A DNA stretch of 64,000 nt. It comes from Hyphomicrobiales bacterium (GTDB lineage Bacteria > Pseudomonadota > Alphaproteobacteria > Rhizobiales > Rhizobiaceae). This document shows, one piece after another, positions 54,630 through 63,756 of this stretch; the stretch's first letter is position 1, and each line of letters begins with the position of its first letter. The notes beneath the pieces are model-generated. The model saw only the letters and a list, made by a program, of their open reading frames with translations. It made no database searches and was not told where the DNA came from. The stretch is from positions 1-64,000 of the forward strand of contig UBNQ01000023.1 in NCBI GenBank assembly GCA_900466875.1. The letters are read 5' to 3'. The position numbers and the translations under genes were made by a program.

Positions 54630-57278
54630 TCAGTCCTTCAGCATCCGTTCGACAATGTCGCGGACATCCGTCGAAAGGCCGGATGCCTTGGTGATCTTCG
54701 ACAATGCCAGCCGGGCCTTTTCTGCGCGAACAGGCTCAAGCGAGCGCCAGGATCGCATCGAGGTGAGGAGGCGCGCAGCAAGCTGCGGGTTCTTCGGGTC
54801 GATCGCCAGGATCTGATCGGCAAGGAAGTCGTAACCCTTGCCGTCGGCGCGGTTGAAGCCGGTCGGATTGCCGAAGGCGAAAGTGCCGACTAGCGACCTG
54901 ACGCGGTTTGGATTACCCGCATTGTAGCGCGGATTTTCCATCAGGGCCGTGACCCGGTCGAGCGCATCGATGCCCGGGATCGTTGCCTGGACCGAGAACC
55001 ACTTGTCGATGACGAGGGGATTGCCGTCGAAGCGGGTGAGGAAGCTGGCGAGGGCCGCCGTGGATTCCGACGCATCCGGGAAACGGTGCGCGAGCAGCGT
55101 CAGCGACTGGGCGAGATCCGTCATGTTGTCGGCACCGCCGAAGGCTTCGGCGGCACGCTGCGGGCTGTTTTCCGCGTGGCCGAGATAGGAGAGTGCGACG
55201 TTCCGCAGCGAGCGCTTGCCGGCATCCTCGGCTTCCGGTGAATAGGCGCCCTCGATCTTCATCTCGGTGTAGAGACGGATGAAGGTCTCTTCGCCGGCCT
55301 TGGCAATTACCTCGTGAATAGCTTTGCGGCCCGCATGGATCGCGTCGGGATCGTTATTGCCGCCAAGCGCCCGGGCAATATCGGCCTCGCTCGGCAGGTT
55401 CAGCGCCTGCGCCCGGAAGGCGGGTTCGAGCGATGCATCGCCGGCGCATTCCAGAAGAGCGGCAACGAAAGCGGGATCGCAGGCAATGTCCTTGCCGTCA
55501 CGCGCATCACGCGCCGCCTGCGTCAGGTTCGGCATGGCAAGGTCCGTCAGGGCCTGCCAGCGGGAGAACAGGTCGCTGTCATGCCGTGCGATATGGACGA
55601 GATCTTCCGGCGACTGGTCGAAGGCGAGATTGATCGGTGCCGAGAAGGACCGGTTGAGCGACAGCACCGGACGCGACGAAATGCCTGCGAAGGTGAAGGT
55701 CTGGCTGCGCTCGGTCAGATGCAGCACGTCGCCCGTCACTTCGCCGCCGGTGACCGATTTCGGCTCGGCGATCTGCCCGTTGTCGAGGATCAGCGCGAAG
55801 GAGAGCGGAATATGCAGCGGCTCCTTGTTCGGCTGGCCGGGTGTGGCGGGCGTCGTCTGTTCGAGCGACAGCGTGAAGGTAGCGGCTGCATTGTCGTAGG
55901 CGCCCGAGGTGCTGACGAGCGGCGTGCCGGCCTGGATATACCAGCGGAAGAACTGGCTGAGGTCGCGGGAGCTCGCCTCCTCGAAGCATTTCACATAGTC
56001 TTCGACGGTCACGGCCTGGCCGTCATGGCGCTCGAAATAAAGGTCCATGCCGCGGCGGAAATCGTCACGCCCGAGAATGGTGGCGATCATCCCGGTGATC
56101 TCGGCGCCCTTCTCGTAGATCGTCATCGTGTAGAAGTTGTTGATCTCGCGATAGGTATCCGGGCGCGGCGGGTGCGCCAGCGGGCCTGCATCTTCCGGAA
56201 ACTGGTCCGACTTCAGGTGGCGGACATCGGCAATGCGCTTGACGGCGCGCGAGCGCATGTCGGCGGAAAAATCCTGGTCGCGATAGACCGTCAGGCCCTC
56301 TTTCAGGCAAAGCTGGAACCAGTCGCGGCAGGTGATGCGGTTGCCGGTCCAGTTGTGAAAATATTCGTGCGCGATGATGCGCTCGATATTGGCGTAATCC
56401 TGGTCGGTTGCTGTCTCCGGGTCGGCCAGCACGTATTTGTCATTGAAGACGTTGAGACCCTTGTTCTCCATCGCCCCCATGTTGAAGTCCGAGACGGCGA
56501 CGATCTGGAAGATGTTGAGATCGTATTCGCGGCCGAAATGATCTTCGTCCCACTTCATCGAGCGTTTCAGCGCATCCATGGCGTAGGTTGCGCGAGGCTC
56601 CTTGCCGTGTTCGACATAGATCTTCAGCGCCACTTCGCGGCCCGACATCGTCTCGAACGTGTCTTCGATGACGCCCAGATCGCCGGCGACCAGTGCGAAG
56701 AGATAGGCAGGCTTGGGATGCGGATCGAACCATGCGGCAAACGAGCGGCCCTCGTCATAACCGGCGCCGCCGAGGAAATTGCCGTTCGACAGCATGACCG
56801 GGTTGGCGGTCTTGTCACCGATGATCGTGATCGTGTACGGGGCCAGCACATCGGGACGGTCGGGGAAATAGGTGATGCGGCGAAAACCCTCGGCCTCGCA
56901 TTGGGTGCAGTAAACGCCGTTGGTCCGGTAGAGGCCCATCAGCTGGGTATTGGCTTCCGGATTGATATAGGTGGTGATCGTCAGTTCGAAAGGCGCCTCC
57001 GCCGGCAGGTTGCGGACCGTCAGGCTATCGGGCGTCGCGTCATATTGATTTGCAGGCATTTCCTTCTGGTCGAACAGCAGGCCGGAAAGCGCCAGTTCAT
57101 CACCGTCCAGGACCAGCGGCAACGAAGTATCGACCCCTTCGCGCCGATGGAAAATCAGCCGGGCCTCGACCTTGGTGTTGGTCGGATCGAGTTCAAATGT
57201 CAGGTCGACCCGTTCCAGAACAAAGTCAGTGGGGCGGTAATCCGCCAGATGCACAATCTGGCCCGTATCTGTTCGCAT
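54630..57278 (-). CDS. pepN: Aminopeptidase N (alanyl aminopeptidase)
   Basis: An 882-residue M1 zinc metallopeptidase that removes N-terminal residues from peptides in the cytoplasm. The exopeptidase motif GAMENKG lies at about residues 267-273. The zinc site HEYFHNW lies at about 304-310, with the third ligand Glu in CLKEGLTVYRDQ 18 residues later. C-terminal helical domain follows. Length matches the E. coli enzyme (870). The start MRTDTGQIVHLADYRP is the family form. A long open frame on the other strand is a shadow. Confidence 0.97.
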   Translation of the reverse strand: MRTDTGQIVHLADYRPTDFVLERVDLTFELDPTNTKVEARLIFHRREGVDTSLPLVLDGDELALSGLLFDQKEMPANQYDATPDSLTVRNLPAEAPFELTITTYINPEANTQLMGLYRTNGVYCTQCEAEGFRRITYFPDRPDVLAPYTITIIGDKTANPVMLSNGNFLGGAGYDEGRSFAAWFDPHPKPAYLFALVAGDLGVIEDTFETMSGREVALKIYVEHGKEPRATYAMDALKRSMKWDEDHFGREYDLNIFQIVAVSDFNMGAMENKGLNVFNDKYVLADPETATDQDYANIERIIAHEYFHNWTGNRITCRDWFQLCLKEGLTVYRDQDFSADMRSRAVKRIADVRHLKSDQFPEDAGPLAHPPRPDTYREINNFYTMTIYEKGAEITGMIATILGRDDFRRGMDLYFERHDGQAVTVEDYVKCFEEASSRDLSQFFRWYIQAGTPLVSTSGAYDNAAATFTLSLEQTTPATPGQPNKEPLHIPLSFALILDNGQIAEPKSVTGGEVTGDVLHLTERSQTFTFAGISSRPVLSLNRSFSAPINLAFDQSPEDLVHIARHDSDLFSRWQALTDLAMPNLTQAARDARDGKDIACDPAFVAALLECAGDASLEPAFRAQALNLPSEADIARALGGNNDPDAIHAGRKAIHEVIAKAGEETFIRLYTEMKIEGAYSPEAEDAGKRSLRNVALSYLGHAENSPQRAAEAFGGADNMTDLAQSLTLLAHRFPDASESTAALASFLTRFDGNPLVIDKWFSVQATIPGIDALDRVTALMENPRYNAGNPNRVRSLVGTFAFGNPTGFNRADGKGYDFLADQILAIDPKNPQLAARLLTSMRSWRSLEPVRAEKARLALSKITKASGLSTDVRDIVERMLKD

Positions 57279-57646
57279 GATTTTTCCTGAAACGACTTAA
57301 CGACTGGACGCGACGATGGGTTACCCGTCCCCGATCGAACTGGTCTGGCCCCCAACGCCGGGTGCATATTTACATCCAATGCTAAACGATTGTTGAACTG
57401 CGGCTAAAATAAAGTGTCGCGCTGTCAGTATAGTGGAGCTTTTTCATCCAACGCTATTTGGCGAGATAGCAGGAAACAGGACGAGACTTCGGACGGGCAT
57501 TGCCTGTGACTGCGTCGATTGGCCCACTGGCGCGCTTTCCTCAATTTTCACACACGGCGCTCCACTTTTGCGTTAATGTCGTTGCGAATCCACCCCGCCT
57601 GCTTCCCGGATCATGGCTTATGGCCTGAACCACAACGAGTTCCCCC
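57279..57646. other. Intergenic region between pepN and the EamA transporter gene
   Basis: A 368-base gap between divergent genes. No RNA gene or strong repeat is recognised. It must contain both promoters. The transporter frame is open further upstream in another phase but shows no family resemblance there. Confidence 0.5.
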
Positions 57647-58585
57647 ATGGCCTCCGATGCCCCGAATCCCCTTCACGGGATTATGCTGAAAGTATTGTCC
57701 GTCGTTGTGTTCGTCATGATGCAGACCTGCATCAAATCCGCGGGGCCGGATCTCCCGGCCGGACAGGTCACGTTCTACAGGTCGGCTTTCGCACTCGTCC
57801 CGATCCTGGGCTATCTGGCCTTTCGCGGGGAATTATTCCACGCCTTCCATACCAACAGTCTGTCGGGACATCTGAAGCGCGGCGTGCTTGGAATCATGGG
57901 CATGATATGCGGCTTTTATGGCCTCGTGCATCTGCCGCTGCCGGATTCGATCGCACTCGGGTATTCGATGCCGCTGATCGCGGTGATCTTCGCGGCGGTT
58001 TTCCTGAAGGAGACCGTCAGGCTCTATCGCTGGACGGCAGTCGCGATCGGCATGGTGGGTGTCGTGATCGTTTCCTGGCCGAAGATGACCATGTTCAGCT
58101 CCGGCGGCATGGGGTCCGAACAGGCAATGGGGGCGCTCGCCGTGCTGCTGGGCGCCGTGCTCGGCGGTTTTGCGATGATCCAGGTACGCCAGCTTGTCCA
58201 GACGGAAAAGACGTCGACGATCGTGCTCTATTTCTCGCTCACGGCGGCTGTGTTCTCGATCGTCACCCTGCCTTTCGGCTGGGCGTCACTTGGCATGTCC
58301 GCGCACCTGTTTCTGATTGCCTCGGGATTTTTCGGAGGCTTGGGGCAAATCCTGCTGACGGAAAGTTATCGACATGCGGACGTTTCGACGGTCGCCCCCT
58401 TCGAATATACGTCGATCATTCTCGGGATAGCGATTGCCTATACGCTGTTCGGAGACATCCCGGCGATCAATACGCTGATCGGTACAGCCATCACGGTCTC
58501 GGCGGGGATTTTCATCATCTACCGCGAGCACCGGCTCGGGCTGGAACGCAAGGCTGCGCGCAAAGCTTCGCCGCCGGGCGCATAG
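57647..58585 (+). CDS. DMT superfamily exporter (EamA family)
   Basis: A 312-residue inner-membrane protein with ten hydrophobic helices in two EamA repeats (GIMLKVLSVVVFVMMQTCIK ... and GALAVLLGAVLGGFAMIQVR ...). Such proteins export amino acids, nucleobases or other metabolites; substrate is unknown. No regulator adjoins. ATG 57647 is reasonable (MASDAPNPLHGIML). Confidence 0.9.
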   Translation: MASDAPNPLHGIMLKVLSVVVFVMMQTCIKSAGPDLPAGQVTFYRSAFALVPILGYLAFRGELFHAFHTNSLSGHLKRGVLGIMGMICGFYGLVHLPLPDSIALGYSMPLIAVIFAAVFLKETVRLYRWTAVAIGMVGVVIVSWPKMTMFSSGGMGSEQAMGALAVLLGAVLGGFAMIQVRQLVQTEKTSTIVLYFSLTAAVFSIVTLPFGWASLGMSAHLFLIASGFFGGLGQILLTESYRHADVSTVAPFEYTSIILGIAIAYTLFGDIPAINTLIGTAITVSAGIFIIYREHRLGLERKAARKASPPGA

Positions 58586-58766
58586 TGTCCGGAAAGAGAT
58601 GCTAAAGCGGAATGCCGGATAGTGGACTGCCAGCGCCAGTCGTGTCGCCACGGGTCTTGCTCGCTTCGGAAAACTCGCGCGACGCGTTCACGGCGGTGTT
58701 TATCTGGCGCAAGTTTTCACGGAGTGTGCGAAGAGGCCTGAATATCGATCCCATCGCACAGACCTC

Positions 58767-58958
58767 TCAACGTTCGCGGAACTCGGCAAACATGGCCGAC
58801 GGACGCGAGATCCCTGCCGGGCGCGCCATGGCGCGGGAAGTGATCTGCTCGTTCGTTGCCGAGCCGAAGCGATGGTAGCCTTGGGTCGAGCGAGGGCCGA
58901 CGCCTGCGGCGCGGAGTGTTTCGAAACCCGAATGGATCGGGCGGAAGCGGGTGGTCAT
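58767..58958 (-). CDS. Small basic hypothetical protein (63 aa)
   Basis: A 63-residue Arg/Ser-rich frame starting MTTRFRPIHSGFETLRAAGV, preceded by AAGGACT at good spacing. No hydrophobic segment. It is alone between the EamA gene and the uracil-DNA glycosylase gene. Family unknown; it may be spurious. Confidence 0.45.
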   Translation of the reverse strand: MTTRFRPIHSGFETLRAAGVGPRSTQGYHRFGSATNEQITSRAMARPAGISRPSAMFAEFRER

Positions 58959-59136
58959 TGGTTTAGTCCTTGAGCCTTGGTTCCTCCCAAGACATTACTA
59001 ATATTGCTTAAAATGCACCGATTCCGCAATGCGGCAGAACGCCACGCTGCCATGCGTTGCGCGCATGGATTGCTTCATATAATCGTAATATTTTGCGTTT
59101 TACCAAGTGTTATGCACGAAATATGTGCAATTCCAC

Positions 59137-60018
59137 CTAGGGAAGCTCGCGCCGGAAGGTCAGCAGATCTTGCCAGGTCAAAGCTTTGTTGGCCGGGGCG
59201 GCCAGCAGTTCCTGCGGATGGAATGTCGCAAGTGCGGGGATCTCCATTCCGGCGAAGGATGCCGTCTGCCACTTTCCGCGCATCGTATGGATCGTGCCAT
59301 TGCCGCCGAGAAAAAAGCGGGCGGGGAAATTTCCGAGAAGCAGCAATGCCTTTGGCCGTGCAAGCGCGATCTGGCGCTCGATAAAGGGCTGGCAGATATC
59401 CATTTCGGCCGGTGACGGCATACGGTTTCCCGGCGGGCGCCAGGGGATCACATTGGTCATCAGCACGCCCTCGCGGGACAGGCCGATTGCGGCAAGCATG
59501 CGGTCGAGAAGATCTCCGGCACGGCCGGAGAAGGGCGCGCCGTCGCGGTCGTCGTCGGCATTCGGCATCGGTCCGATGACTGCGATGCCGGAGGAGGGGT
59601 CGCCGCTGGCAAACACCGTCGAGCGGGCGCTGTTCTTCAGGTTGCAGCCATGAAATGTTTCGATCGCCGTCTTCAGTTCGGCGAGCGAGGCTGCGTTGTC
59701 TGCTGCCGAACGGGCCGCTTCCACCGCCTGTGCGGCCGGCACGGCGACCTGGGCCGCAGCTGCAGGAGGCGGGGTGGCGGCACCGGGACGCCGCGATGCA
59801 GCTCCACTGCCATTCGACGGGGAAGGGGCGCTATCCTGTGGGGCGCGCTCACGCGCTGCGGCCGGAACTTTTGCCTGCGTCCTTGCTGCCTTCTGCGCCT
59901 CGAACTGGGCAATCCGATCGACCGGACCTTCATCCACAAGCCATTCGACACCCGCATCCGCATAGAAATGCAGAAGGGCGGCAAGCTCGGCCGGGTTGAG
60001 GTCGGAAGCGGCGTTCAT
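59137..60018 (-). CDS. Uracil-DNA glycosylase, family 4-like, lacking most iron-sulfur cysteines
   Basis: A 293-residue protein with an N-terminal Ala/Pro-rich linker (about 45-110) and a glycosylase domain from residue 112. Family words are PFSGRAGDLLDRMLAAIGL, IPWRPPGNRMPSPAE and TFHPQELL (catalytic-site His267). Only Cys125 and Cys209 exist in the whole protein, so the four-Cys cluster of classic family 4 enzymes cannot form; motif A reads GPMPNADDD (149-157) instead of GEAPGxxED. Rhizobial relatives share WRPPGNR as I recall. It should excise uracil from DNA, but this needs proof. Confidence 0.85.
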   Translation of the reverse strand: MNAASDLNPAELAALLHFYADAGVEWLVDEGPVDRIAQFEAQKAARTQAKVPAAARERAPQDSAPSPSNGSGAASRRPGAATPPPAAAAQVAVPAAQAVEAARSAADNAASLAELKTAIETFHGCNLKNSARSTVFASGDPSSGIAVIGPMPNADDDRDGAPFSGRAGDLLDRMLAAIGLSREGVLMTNVIPWRPPGNRMPSPAEMDICQPFIERQIALARPKALLLLGNFPARFFLGGNGTIHTMRGKWQTASFAGMEIPALATFHPQELLAAPANKALTWQDLLTFRRELP

Positions 60019-60089
60019 GGATCCGTTCTTACAGCATGTTGGCTGAAAGTGGGAAATTGTTTGGGACGTGGAGAAGCTTATCCCCTCAC

Positions 60090-60275
60090 CAACAAAATCT
60101 AAGACTTAGCCTTTAGCTAAGATCTTGATTTTGTAACCTCTCCCACAAGGGGGGAGGTAGGTGTTAGGGGCGCCGCAAACTCCAGTATCTCTCCCCTTGT
60201 GGGAGAGAAAGCAATTTCGAAATCTTAGCGGAAGGCTAAGTTTCAGAAATTGCCAGTGAGGGGATTTTACTCACC
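60090..60275. repeat. Mosaic palindromic repeat between udg and the Hsp70-like gene
   Basis: Nested inverted segments: CCTCTCCCACAAGGGGGGAGG near 60137 (arms around CACAAG) faces CTCTCCCCTTGTGGGAGAG near 60190; outside it AAGACTTAGCC and TTTAGCTAAGATC face AAATCTTAGCGG and AAGGCTAAGTTTC. Same family core as 1-125 and 42425-42560. Confidence 0.75.
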
Positions 60276-60298
60276 CGGGCAAAAAGACAGGCAGCCCC

Positions 60299-61591
60299 TT
60301 ACGCCGCCCACTCCCCGACATTATCGCTCTCGCCGATCAGCGCCAGACCATGGGCGATCGACAGCAGTTCACCGCCGCTTTCGATTTTCGATGCGTCGAA
60401 ACGCCGGGTGAAGATCTGGCGCACGGCAGGCACGAAGGAGGTGCCGCCGGTGAGGAAGACCTTGTCGACATCCTCAGGCGCGGTGTTCGTCTTGGTCAGC
60501 ACGTCGTCCAGCGCGCCTTCGATCTTTGCCAGGTCGTCGGCGATCCAGGTCTCGAAATCACTGCGCTTGACCACCTTCTTTCCGGCCTTGCCGAGCGGTG
60601 AGAAGTTGAATTCGGCCTCTTCCGCGCCCGAAAGCGCCATCTTGGTGGCGGAGATCGCCTGATAGAGCGGGTAACCTTCGTCATGCTCGACGAGATCGAT
60701 GAACAGCTCCAGCTTGTCCGGGTCGACGGCCGAACGCACCAGCGACTTCAGGTCGTTGAATTCGCGCGTCGTCTTGAAGATCGACAACTGGTTCCAGCGC
60801 GAGAAATTCGCGTAATAGCTCGACGGCACTTCCAAGAGCTTGTCGAAGCTTTTGAAGAACGTGCCCTTGCCGATTTCCGGCGCCACGAGATGCTCGATCA
60901 TCTTCGCATCGAAATGGTCACCGGCGATGCCGACGCCGGAATGGCCGATCGGCTTTGCCGTCAGCTTGCCGGCAACGCGCTCGAAGCGGATCAGCGAATA
61001 GTCGGTCGTGCCGCCGCCGAAGTCGGCGACCAGAACATTGGCATCGCTCTTCAGCGTCTGGGCGAAGTAATAGGCGGCTGCGACCGGCTCGTAGACATAG
61101 TGGATTTCCGGAAAGCCGAGCCGCGTCAGGGCCTCGTTGTAGCGCTGGGTGGCAAGCGCCGGGTCGGGGCTCGCACCGGCGAAATGCACCGGCCGGCCGG
61201 CAACGAGACGCGAGACATCCGAAGGCCAGTGGCCATCCGCATAGGTCTTCAGGCGTTTGAGAAAGATCTCCATCAGATCTTCGAATGTCTGCCGGCGGGC
61301 AAAGACCAATGTGCCCTGAAACAGCGGGCTTGCGGCAAACGTCTTGATCGACTGCAGGAAGCGGGCGTCACCGGGATTGTCGATGAACTGACGGATTGCC
61401 GCCTGTCCGGCCTCGACCTTCAGCGCCTGCGCGCCAAGCTGCGCATCCTTCATGAAGGAGAGCGCCGTGCGCATCGAATCCGTCTCGCCGGCGCTGCTTG
61501 AAAACTGCATCGAATGGGTTGTGCTGCCGCTGTCTGCCAGCGCCAGAACGGTGTTGGTCGTGCCGAAATCAAGCCCGAGCGCCCGTGCCAT
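60299..61591 (-). CDS. Hsp70 family protein (YegD-like)
   Basis: A 430-residue actin-fold ATPase with only the nucleotide-binding domain of Hsp70 and a short tail. Phosphate 1 reads ALGLDFGTTNTVLAL (4-18), connect region and phosphate 2 read VLVADFGGGTTDYSL, adenosine motif FLTGGTSFVPAVRQI. It lacks the peptide-binding domain of DnaK (about 640), like E. coli YegD (450). Function unknown. AAGGAG lies nine bases before the start at 61591. Confidence 0.9.
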   Translation of the reverse strand: MARALGLDFGTTNTVLALADSGSTTHSMQFSSSAGETDSMRTALSFMKDAQLGAQALKVEAGQAAIRQFIDNPGDARFLQSIKTFAASPLFQGTLVFARRQTFEDLMEIFLKRLKTYADGHWPSDVSRLVAGRPVHFAGASPDPALATQRYNEALTRLGFPEIHYVYEPVAAAYYFAQTLKSDANVLVADFGGGTTDYSLIRFERVAGKLTAKPIGHSGVGIAGDHFDAKMIEHLVAPEIGKGTFFKSFDKLLEVPSSYYANFSRWNQLSIFKTTREFNDLKSLVRSAVDPDKLELFIDLVEHDEGYPLYQAISATKMALSGAEEAEFNFSPLGKAGKKVVKRSDFETWIADDLAKIEGALDDVLTKTNTAPEDVDKVFLTGGTSFVPAVRQIFTRRFDASKIESGGELLSIAHGLALIGESDNVGEWAA

Positions 61592-61648
61592 GGCCGTGCT
61601 CCTTGTGGTCTGCAGAAATGATTGAGCCGGGATGCTCCCGGACGCGAT

Positions 61649-61674
61649 AAGGGCGAAGCCATGGCCTCGCCCTT
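61649..61674 (+). terminator. Hairpin between the Hsp70-like gene and the acidic protein gene
   Basis: AAGGGCGA (61649-61656) pairs with TCGCCCTT (61667-61674), followed by TTTTG on the plus strand. Both flanking genes are on the minus strand, so on that strand it may end the upstream transcript less efficiently. Confidence 0.4.
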
Positions 61675-61783
61675 TTGAGAGCGCGCCTGATGCCACAGGA
61701 GGCCGGTGAAGGCAAGCCAGAAGGGGCAGAAATAGAAAAAGGGGCGCTCGAATGGCGCCGCTTGTTCGATCGTTTCGGGTGGA

Positions 61784-62563
61784 TCAGGCCTCGGCGTACC
61801 AGCGGGCCGGCAACGACTGCGTCTGGTTCGCATCGTCGCTCCTGAACAGTTGCGTCGCCGAGCTTCCAACACCCTTGGACGACATCTGGTCCAGCATCTG
61901 CCGGATCATCTGGTCATGGACATTGGCCGCAGCGCGTCGCTGGCCGGCCGAGGCGTCGTCCACCGCCCTGGATGTCGAACGCTGGTTGATCGCATCGAGA
62001 TTGGCCAGGAGCGGCGTCACGAAATCACGCACGCCCGCGCTTGCGGCAGGTGTGCTGGCCGATCCGGAATGACCCGGTTCAGCGACAGGCGTTTCCGCCG
62101 CCGGTCCCGTGCCGTTGCCGCTCTCTTCCTCGGACGGTGCCGAAGGTCCGGCCGATACGGGCTGTTCGCCGGTGATCTCGTCGGCCGATCCATCACTCTC
62201 TGTTGCCGGAGCCGGCTCTGCCGCATCCGTTTCATCGACAGGTTGGGACGCGCTGTTTTCCGGCGCAGCATCCATGTCAGTCTCTGCAGCAACTTCACCT
62301 TCGACCGGTCCGTTGACCGGCCCATCGGCGGGCTTTTCCGTGCTCGTCTCAGCGGGCGGCGTGGGGCCATAGGTGCCGTCGTCGGTTTCTTCCGGCGTGT
62401 AGGTTTCGGCAGTGTCGGGCTGATTGCCGTTGGCGGGTGCTGCCGCGTGGTTGTTGCCCGTGGTCGTGTCGTCCTTTGCCGCACCGGTGGAACCGGACGA
62501 CGGCGATGTTTGGCTCGGCGCGTTTGACTGGCTGCCGCCACCGAAAATACCTTCGATAAGCAA
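61784..62563 (-). CDS. Acidic, mostly disordered hypothetical protein
   Basis: A 259-residue protein, MLIEGIFGGGSQSNAPSQTS at the start. Residues about 10-175 are low complexity, rich in Glu, Thr, Ala, Pro and Gly (many PAETSTEKPADG-like pieces) and predicted disordered. The C-terminal 80 residues (VRDFVTPLLANLDAINQRST, RAAANVHDQMIRQMLDQMSS) are helical and may be the functional part. No signal peptide or known domain. Codon use is ordinary. Confidence 0.75.
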   Translation of the reverse strand: MLIEGIFGGGSQSNAPSQTSPSSGSTGAAKDDTTTGNNHAAAPANGNQPDTAETYTPEETDDGTYGPTPPAETSTEKPADGPVNGPVEGEVAAETDMDAAPENSASQPVDETDAAEPAPATESDGSADEITGEQPVSAGPSAPSEEESGNGTGPAAETPVAEPGHSGSASTPAASAGVRDFVTPLLANLDAINQRSTSRAVDDASAGQRRAAANVHDQMIRQMLDQMSSKGVGSSATQLFRSDDANQTQSLPARWYAEA

Positions 62564-62794
62564 TGTTTTCTCCGCTGTTGACGAATGTGGCGCGGCCTGT
62601 AGCAGCCGTGGATTGAGGCCGGGTCAATGCGCGAATGACAAATAAAATCAATGTTTAAGCATCTGAAAATATGATTGAATGATAGGTTTCTCACGTTGAT
62701 GAAAACAGTCGCGAAGGCTTGGCGCCGCCATCTTTTGGCCGGGTCCCGCATGTCTATCCAAATGCGCGAATCGAATGCATGGAGTTGATCTGTC

Positions 62795-63613
62795 GTGACC
62801 TCTGGAACGCTCTCTTTTTTCGCGCTTTTCAGCGCTGCCGTCGCGTCAATGGCGGCTCCGGCCGTTGCTGCCGAACCGGTGCATTGCACCGTTATTCTCG
62901 ATATCGAGACCGGCAAGCCCATCCACCGGCAGGGCGAATGCGATCACGCCATTTACCCGCAATCGACCTTCAAGCTGCCGCTGGCGATGATGGGCTATGA
63001 CAAGGGTATTCTTGTGGATGAGCACAATCCCCGCTGGGCCTATCAGGCGAAGTTCAAGCGCTCTGAGCGGGAGCAGAAGGCGACCGACCCGACCATATGG
63101 GAAAAGGATTCGATCGTCTGGTATTCCCAGGAGATCACCCGTCGCCTCGGAAAGCAGGCTTTCGCCGATTACATCCGTCGCTTCGATTACGGCAATCGCG
63201 ATGTTTCCGGTGGACCGGGCGGCACCGATGGCCTGACGGAATCCTGGCTGAGTTCGTCGCTGAAAATCTCGCCCGATCAGCAGGTGGACTTTCTGCGGCG
63301 CTTCATGACCGGCAAGCTGCCGATCTCGACAAAGGCCGTGACGATGACGCAGGCGATCGTGCCGAGCTTCAGTGCCGCAGATGGCTGGACAATCCACGGA
63401 AAGACGGGCGCCGGCTCCGTTCGAAACGGCCAGGGAAAGCTCGATGGCAGTCGCCCGGTCGGCTGGTTCGTAGGCTGGGCGCAGAAGGGAGACCGCAAGG
63501 TCGTCTTCGCGCGTTTGCTGGTGGACAACAAGCGCCATGCAGACAAGCCGATCAGCTTTACCGTGCGTGACGGGCTGATCGCGGATCTGCCGAAACTGAC
63601 CTCTAACCGTTGA
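62795..63613 (+). CDS. Class D beta-lactamase (OXA-type)
   Basis: A 272-residue periplasmic serine beta-lactamase. The signal peptide is LSFFALFSAAVASMAAPAVA. The motifs are complete: Ser57-Thr-Phe-Lys60 (PQSTFK), Ser106-Ile-Val108, Tyr132-Gly-Asn134 and Lys203-Thr-Gly205, plus Trp151 near the carbamylated lysine and the PVGWFVGW strand. The start is GTG 62795 with GGAG about ten bases upstream. No mobile element adjoins, so this is likely a resident gene. Relation to named OXA enzymes cannot be fixed by eye. Confidence 0.93.
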   Translation: MTSGTLSFFALFSAAVASMAAPAVAAEPVHCTVILDIETGKPIHRQGECDHAIYPQSTFKLPLAMMGYDKGILVDEHNPRWAYQAKFKRSEREQKATDPTIWEKDSIVWYSQEITRRLGKQAFADYIRRFDYGNRDVSGGPGGTDGLTESWLSSSLKISPDQQVDFLRRFMTGKLPISTKAVTMTQAIVPSFSAADGWTIHGKTGAGSVRNGQGKLDGSRPVGWFVGWAQKGDRKVVFARLLVDNKRHADKPISFTVRDGLIADLPKLTSNR

Positions 63614-63620
63614 TAAGACA

Positions 63621-63649
63621 GCGAGCCGGATCGTGTCGACCCGGCTCGC
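63621..63649 (+). terminator. Hairpin after the beta-lactamase gene
   Basis: GCGAGCCGG (63621-63629) and CCGGCTCGC (63641-63649) form a perfect nine-pair stem with an 11-base loop, eight bases after the stop. No U tract. Confidence 0.5.
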
Positions 63650-63756
63650 ACATCGTGTCTGTTGCGCAAAAATGTGCCGCTGTTTTGCGACAAAGACATG
63701 CGATCAACTATGAAACTGAAAGCGTTTGGAGCGTACTCGACGGATCGCGACGCGCT

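Noticed and set aside
55314..57290. 658-codon plus-strand frame opposite pepN
   Set aside because: High-GC shadow of a gene whose zinc and exopeptidase motifs are certain.
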